NCBI GenBank assembly: GCA_022865865.1
Contig: JALHTN010000046.1
Span: forward strand, 1-7,970
Origin: Anaerolineales bacterium
Lineage (GTDB): Bacteria; Chloroflexota; Anaerolineae; Anaerolineales; UBA4823
Reading direction: 5' to 3'
Length of the DNA: 7,970 bases
Shown here: positions 5,716 to 7,970 of the stretch, piece by piece
How the letters are laid out: each line of letters opens with the position of its first letter
Numbering within the stretch: the stretch's first letter is position 1
Notes under the pieces: generated by a model
The model's input: the letters and a program-made list of their open reading frames with translations, nothing else
Database searches by the model: none
Told to the model about the DNA's origin: nothing
Made by a program: the position numbers and the translations under genes

Positions 5716-6672
5716 TTAACCATGTAAGTGCTTGAGTTCAGAAAACAACTCTTCTTCTTTGGCTGATAATTTTTGGGGGATATTAATTTCGATATTAACC
5801 AATAAATCACCGAATTTTTTGGGGGCTTTTAGCTGGGGCATCCCCCGACCTGTCAGCCGGAATGTTTGACCGGGTTGTGTCCCAGCAGGGATAGATAAAA
5901 CCACATTCCCACTGATAGTTGGGACTTTAACCTCGCCGCCCAATACTGCAGTATAAAGATCAACCTCAAGATTTGTATAGAGATTATCCTTCTTGCGTTG
6001 ATACTGGGGGTCATCAGCCACCTGGATCACCAGAAATAAGTCGCTTTTTGGTCTATTTGGGGCAGTTGAAATTGCCTCGGAGACGCGAACTTTTGTTCCG
6101 GTCTTCGAACCAGGTGGGATGATCACTTCTTTTTGATGGCCATTAATTTCAATCCGACGGGTGGTTCCATGATAGGCTTCCATGAAACTGATCGGAACGG
6201 ATTGTTGGAATGATTTAGATGGTTGGCCTGAACGGACGTATTGACTGCTGGGATTCCGAGAAGCTGTGCCCATACCTGAGATGCCACCAAATATGCTGCG
6301 GAAGAAATCAGAGAAATCACCTACTCCTTCATTGCCAAAGATATCGCCGAAATCACCAACATCAACCCGTACCTTACCTCCCCTGGGATTTTGAACAAAC
6401 CAATCCTCCCAATTAAAGTTACCTGGGGAGCCGCCCCGCTGGGTATAAGTGCTGTAGGATTCACCCAGCTTGTCGTACCGGGATCTTTTTTCAGAATTGC
6501 TTAATACCTGATACGCTTCGTTGATTTCTTTGAATTTTTCTTCTGCGGATTGATTTCCTGGATTGTGGTCTGGATGGTGTTCAAGCGCTAATTTTCTATA
6601 GCTGCGCTTAATTTCATCTTCGGTGGCATTTCTTTCGACACCCAATACCTTATAGTAATCTCTGTACTGCAT
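5716..6672 (-). CDS. DnaJ/CbpA-type J-domain co-chaperone without zinc-finger domain
   Basis: The 318-residue class B (type II) J-protein stimulates the ATPase of DnaK and delivers clients. The J-domain spans 1-70, with the HPD motif at 33-35 between helices II and III and the [13 protein letters not shown] helix at 46-58. A Gly/Phe/Asp-rich region follows (about 78-150), including '[18 protein letters not shown]'. The two C-terminal beta domains span about 155-310, with the conserved [12 protein letters not shown] (186-197) and a matching second-domain segment [20 protein letters not shown]. The CxxCxGxG zinc repeats of classic DnaJ are absent, so CbpA is the closest model and this is not the housekeeping DnaJ. 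AAGGA lies nine bases before ATG 6672. It is the first gene of the apparent dnaJ-htrA-Vms1-like unit. Typical CbpA proteins are about 300 residues, so length is normal. Confidence 0.95.
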   Translation of the reverse strand: MQYRDYYKVLGVERNATEDEIKRSYRKLALEHHPDHNPGNQSAEEKFKEINEAYQVLSNSEKRSRYDKLGESYSTYTQRGGSPGNFNWEDWFVQNPRGGKVRVDVGDFGDIFGNEGVGDFSDFFRSIFGGISGMGTASRNPSSQYVRSGQPSKSFQQSVPISFMEAYHGTTRRIEINGHQKEVIIPPGSKTGTKVRVSEAISTAPNRPKSDLFLVIQVADDPQYQRKKDNLYTNLEVDLYTAVLGGEVKVPTISGNVVLSIPAGTQPGQTFRLTGRGMPQLKAPKKFGDLLVNIEINIPQKLSAKEEELFSELKHLHG

Positions 6673-6723
6673 ACTTGTAAATCCTTGAAGGGGTTGATCT
6701 CTTCAGAGGAGAAATTTGATAAA

Positions 6724-6737
6724 AATATTGTAATATT
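6724..6737. promoter_or_regulatory. Candidate operator: perfect AT-rich dyad at the dnaJ transcription start
   Basis: AATATT-GT-AATATT is a perfect inverted repeat that covers roughly +3 to +16 of the transcript predicted from the promoter just upstream. Its location suits a repressor site, but it is pure A/T and could be chance. It does not match CIRCE or HAIR. Confidence 0.3.
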
Positions 6738-6746
6738 CTTACTTTG

Positions 6747-6776
6747 ATTGTATGCGCACCATGGGTATGGAGTCAA
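6747..6776 (-). promoter_or_regulatory. Strong sigma70-type promoter for the dnaJ-htrA-Vms1-like unit
   Basis: On the minus strand TTGACT (6776-6771) and TACAAT (6752-6747) each match five of six consensus positions, with an 18-base spacer. Transcription would start near 6740, giving a leader of about 67 bases before dnaJ. No heat-shock sigma-type boxes are needed to explain the signal. Confidence 0.72.
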
Positions 6777-6842
6777 GTGTATTTTTTGATATTTTATATA
6801 TTTCTAACCAAATTATTATCCAGAGATGAACATTTCATACTT

Positions 6843-6885
6843 AAAAACTGCCTCCGCCAGGGGGGTGAGGAGTCCCAGCGGAGGC
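6843..6885 (-). terminator. Strong rho-independent terminator for the nth-DNPH1-like unit
   Basis: On the minus strand GCCTCCGC (6885-6878) pairs perfectly with GCGGAGGC (6857-6850). Four further inner pairs are possible (two G-U, two G-C), and the stem is followed by AGTTTTTAA. The stem is GC-rich and the T-run lies on the minus side only, so it terminates the upstream minus-strand unit, about 160 bases after its last stop codon. Confidence 0.85.
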
Positions 6886-6892
6886 GTTCGCC

Positions 6893-6900
6893 AAAGGAGG
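6893..6900 (+). promoter_or_regulatory. Textbook Shine-Dalgarno for a small plus-strand ORF
   Basis: AAAGGAGG lies eight bases before ATG at 6909. It is the best ribosome-binding site in the window. The CCTCC in the terminator arm (6851-6855) could pair with its GGAGG, in competition with the GGAGG in the other arm (6880-6884). Confidence 0.5.
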
Positions 6901-6908
6901 AAACAGCG

Positions 6909-7037
6909 ATGAGTATCAGAAAAACTCCTGATTCCCGTCTATTTCTTTGTATAGTGTACTCAAAATGCTGGTGTTCGTGGAATGCCAATCGTCATAACTT
7001 GGAGGTGATAATACTCACCAAAGGATACAAGGGCTAG
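6909..7037 (+). CDS. Possible 42-residue small protein, unknown
   Basis: The ORF starts at ATG 6909 and stops at TAG 7035-7037. It encodes 42 residues with a basic start (MSIRKTPDSR), a short hydrophobic run (LFLCIVY, 11-17), a Cys/Trp cluster (C14, C20, W21, C22, W24) and a hydrophobic C-terminal stretch (LEVIILTKG). I do not recognise it. In favour are the near-perfect Shine-Dalgarno and the lack of any other gene in 6673-7042. Against it are the absence of a good plus-strand promoter, the terminator hairpin just upstream, and unremarkable amino-acid composition. It could be chance, or a regulatory leader or membrane peptide. Confidence 0.35.
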   Translation: MSIRKTPDSRLFLCIVYSKCWCSWNANRHNLEVIILTKGYKG

Positions 7038-7042
7038 GTGGA

Positions 7043-7459
7043 TTAAATCTGTGCCAGGAAATCCCTGATGAGCAACGGTAGTTCATCAGGTGACTGGTAT
7101 GCCAGCACACGTAAGATTGGATCGCTGTTGCCGGTAAGCATTTTTGAAACGTGTATGCCATCCCGGTGCAGGCACAAGACTGGCTTTTGAATGGAAAGCG
7201 CGTAGGAAATTTCAAATCCTACGCCGTGAGATGGCGTGCTCACCTCTGCGACCATGGCCTGACAATTATTGATCCATCGAATGTCACGGGTGAAGACCTC
7301 GACTGGATCCACAACTTGCTCTAATTCCATGACATCAGGTCGGGAAAGGTGAGCAGTGGGTACTTGATGGCCATCAGCAATCAACATATCAACAATCAGC
7401 TGGTAGACGTTTTCTTCTTTGCGACCCCCAGTGATGGAACAGGCAAAATAAACATCCAT
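7043..7459 (-). CDS. DNPH1/RCL-type 2'-deoxynucleoside 5'-phosphate N-hydrolase (nucleoside 2-deoxyribosyltransferase fold)
   Basis: The 138-residue protein resembles mammalian DNPH1 (RCL), which splits the N-glycosidic bond of deoxynucleoside monophosphates to give a free base and deoxyribose 5-phosphate; the human enzyme removes 5-hydroxymethyl-dUMP from the nucleotide pool. Matching motifs are the N-terminal strand and loop YFACSITGGR (4-13, phosphate and sugar contacts), RDIRWI (58-63, with D59), VAEVSTPSHGVGFEIS (70-85) with Glu83 at the catalytic-nucleophile position and Ser77 near the phosphate, and KPVLCLHR (92-99). The length equals a single compact domain. The ribosome-binding site is modest (AGGA eight bases before ATG 7459). 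It begins 27 bases after the endonuclease III-like gene, in the same direction, so both probably share a transcript. Substrate preference cannot be read from the sequence; a true deoxyribosyltransferase is an alternative, but the motifs favour the hydrolase branch. Confidence 0.87.
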   Translation of the reverse strand: MDVYFACSITGGRKEENVYQLIVDMLIADGHQVPTAHLSRPDVMELEQVVDPVEVFTRDIRWINNCQAMVAEVSTPSHGVGFEISYALSIQKPVLCLHRDGIHVSKMLTGNSDPILRVLAYQSPDELPLLIRDFLAQI

Positions 7460-7486
7460 TCCTATAATCCTATTTGTAGCTTTTGT

Positions 7487-7970
7487 TTACGAATTCGAAT
7501 ACTCGCGGATTTCGAGGACCGCATAGAAATCACAGAGATCCTTAAGAGGACATTGAGAGCATTTGGGTTTACGCGCTTGGCAAATTTCACGCCCCAAACG
7601 GATAATATTGAGATGAGCAGGGTAATAAGCTTCCTCTGGCAGTAATTGCTCCAAGTAAAAATGAGCCTGATCGGCATTCATCTTTTCGGGTCGAATTCCT
7701 GTGCGGCCTGTTACACGATAGATATGAGTATCTACTGGGAAGGCAGGTTTTCCCAAGGAAAACTGTAATACGATGGCTGCGGTTTTTGGACCCACCCCTT
7801 TGAACTGCAGCAACCATTGACGAGCCTCGTCAGTTGGCATATCACTTAAGAAATAAAGATCCAAACTGCCCCTCTGTTCGGTGATCTCCTTGAGTATTTT
7901 TTGAATACGAGGCCCTTTTTGATTGGCAAGACCAGCTGGACGGATGGATTCAATTACCTGCTGGCTGTCA
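7487..7970 (-). CDS. Endonuclease III-family DNA glycosylase (HhH-GPD, 4Fe-4S), 3' portion of gene
   Basis: The last 160 codons are visible; the 5' end lies beyond base 7970 and the frame is open to the edge. The enzyme family removes oxidised or mismatched bases and may cut the abasic site. The helix-hairpin-helix is LLQFKGVGPKTAAIVL (53-68 of the visible part) with Lys62 at the place of the Schiff-base lysine of Nth (K120 in E. coli). VDTH (79-82) has Asp80 matching the catalytic Asp138. The iron-sulfur loop follows the Nth spacing exactly: Cys130, Cys137, Cys140, Cys146 (C-x6-C-x2-C-x5-C). The start of the visible part shows an Nth-like helix 'QKGPRIQKILKEI'. Having both Lys and Asp predicts a bifunctional glycosylase/AP lyase. 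The family includes Nth, MutY and thermophile thymine-mismatch enzymes, so the exact substrate is open. The gene precedes the DNPH1-like gene by 27 bases. Confidence 0.92.
   Translation of the reverse strand, partial: DSQQVIESIRPAGLANQKGPRIQKILKEITEQRGSLDLYFLSDMPTDEARQWLLQFKGVGPKTAAIVLQFSLGKPAFPVDTHIYRVTGRTGIRPEKMNADQAHFYLEQLLPEEAYYPAHLNIIRLGREICQARKPKCSQCPLKDLCDFYAVLEIREYSNS

Larger units (their letters stand above)
6673..6908. other. Intergenic region between dnaJ and the small plus-strand ORF
   Basis: The stretch holds the dnaJ leader and promoter, the AATATT dyad, an AT-rich tract (6780-6820) and the terminator of the upstream minus-strand unit. I see no tRNA, rRNA, known riboswitch or repeat in it. 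Confidence 0.6.

Noticed and set aside
6843..6900. Possible riboswitch before the small ORF
   Set aside because: I compared it by memory with fluoride, guanidine, cyclic-di-GMP, ZTP and other aptamers and saw no matching conserved core. The hairpin is better explained as a minus-strand terminator.
6744..6908. Longer version of the small plus-strand ORF starting at 6744
   Set aside because: The upstream part runs through the dnaJ promoter and the terminator hairpin and has no ribosome-binding site. Only the ATG at 6909 has a good one.
1..7970. CRISPR array, insertion sequence, tRNA or rRNA
   Set aside because: No spaced direct repeats, transposase genes, terminal inverted repeats or structural RNA signatures were seen on either strand.

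Overview
The window reads as a stretch of chromosome from a Gram-negative-like or monoderm environmental bacterium of moderate GC. The best guess is a member of the Chloroflexota, class Anaerolineae. This rests on the pth-mfd gene order, the GGQ-less Vms1-like release-factor homologue, a proline/threonine-stalked surface protein and the general sequence style. It is an inference, because no marker gene such as rRNA is present. Most genes lie on the minus strand; only a methyltransferase, a small heat-shock protein and one possible small ORF lie on the plus strand.

Layout. (1) Positions 1-1590, minus strand: a secreted, membrane-anchored protein of unknown function, then pth (peptidyl-tRNA hydrolase), then the 5' end of a gene that looks like mfd (transcription-repair coupling factor) running off the window. 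The gaps are 50 and 44 bases, so this is probably one transcription unit. (2) Positions 1591-1881: a divergent intergenic region with a short tandem repeat and a good sigma70-type promoter. (3) Positions 1882-3149, plus strand: a class I SAM-dependent methyltransferase and an Hsp20 small heat-shock protein, ending at a strong hairpin that can serve both converging units. (4) Positions 3238-6672, minus strand: dnaJ/cbpA-type co-chaperone, then an HtrA/DegP-type serine protease with a possible lipobox, then a bacterial homologue of the eRF1/Vms1 release-factor superfamily with a GGSQ loop and a zinc ribbon. A strong promoter (TTGACT-18-TACAAT) precedes dnaJ. (5) Positions 6673-7042: intergenic, with that promoter, a strong terminator for the upstream minus-strand unit, and a 42-codon plus-strand ORF with a textbook Shine-Dalgarno. 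(6) Positions 7043-7970, minus strand: a DNPH1/RCL-type 2'-deoxynucleoside 5'-phosphate N-hydrolase preceded by the 3' part of an endonuclease III-family DNA glycosylase gene.

Taken together, the centre of the window is a protein-quality-control neighbourhood: Hsp20, a J-protein, HtrA and a Vms1-like candidate peptidyl-tRNA-cleaving factor, with the canonical peptidyl-tRNA hydrolase Pth nearby. The two ends carry DNA repair and nucleotide-pool functions (Mfd, Nth-like, DNPH1-like). The most interesting item is the Vms1-like gene in apparent operon with dnaJ and htrA, which suggests a bacterial stalled-nascent-chain release module coupled to chaperone and protease. That functional link is inference from gene context and motifs only.
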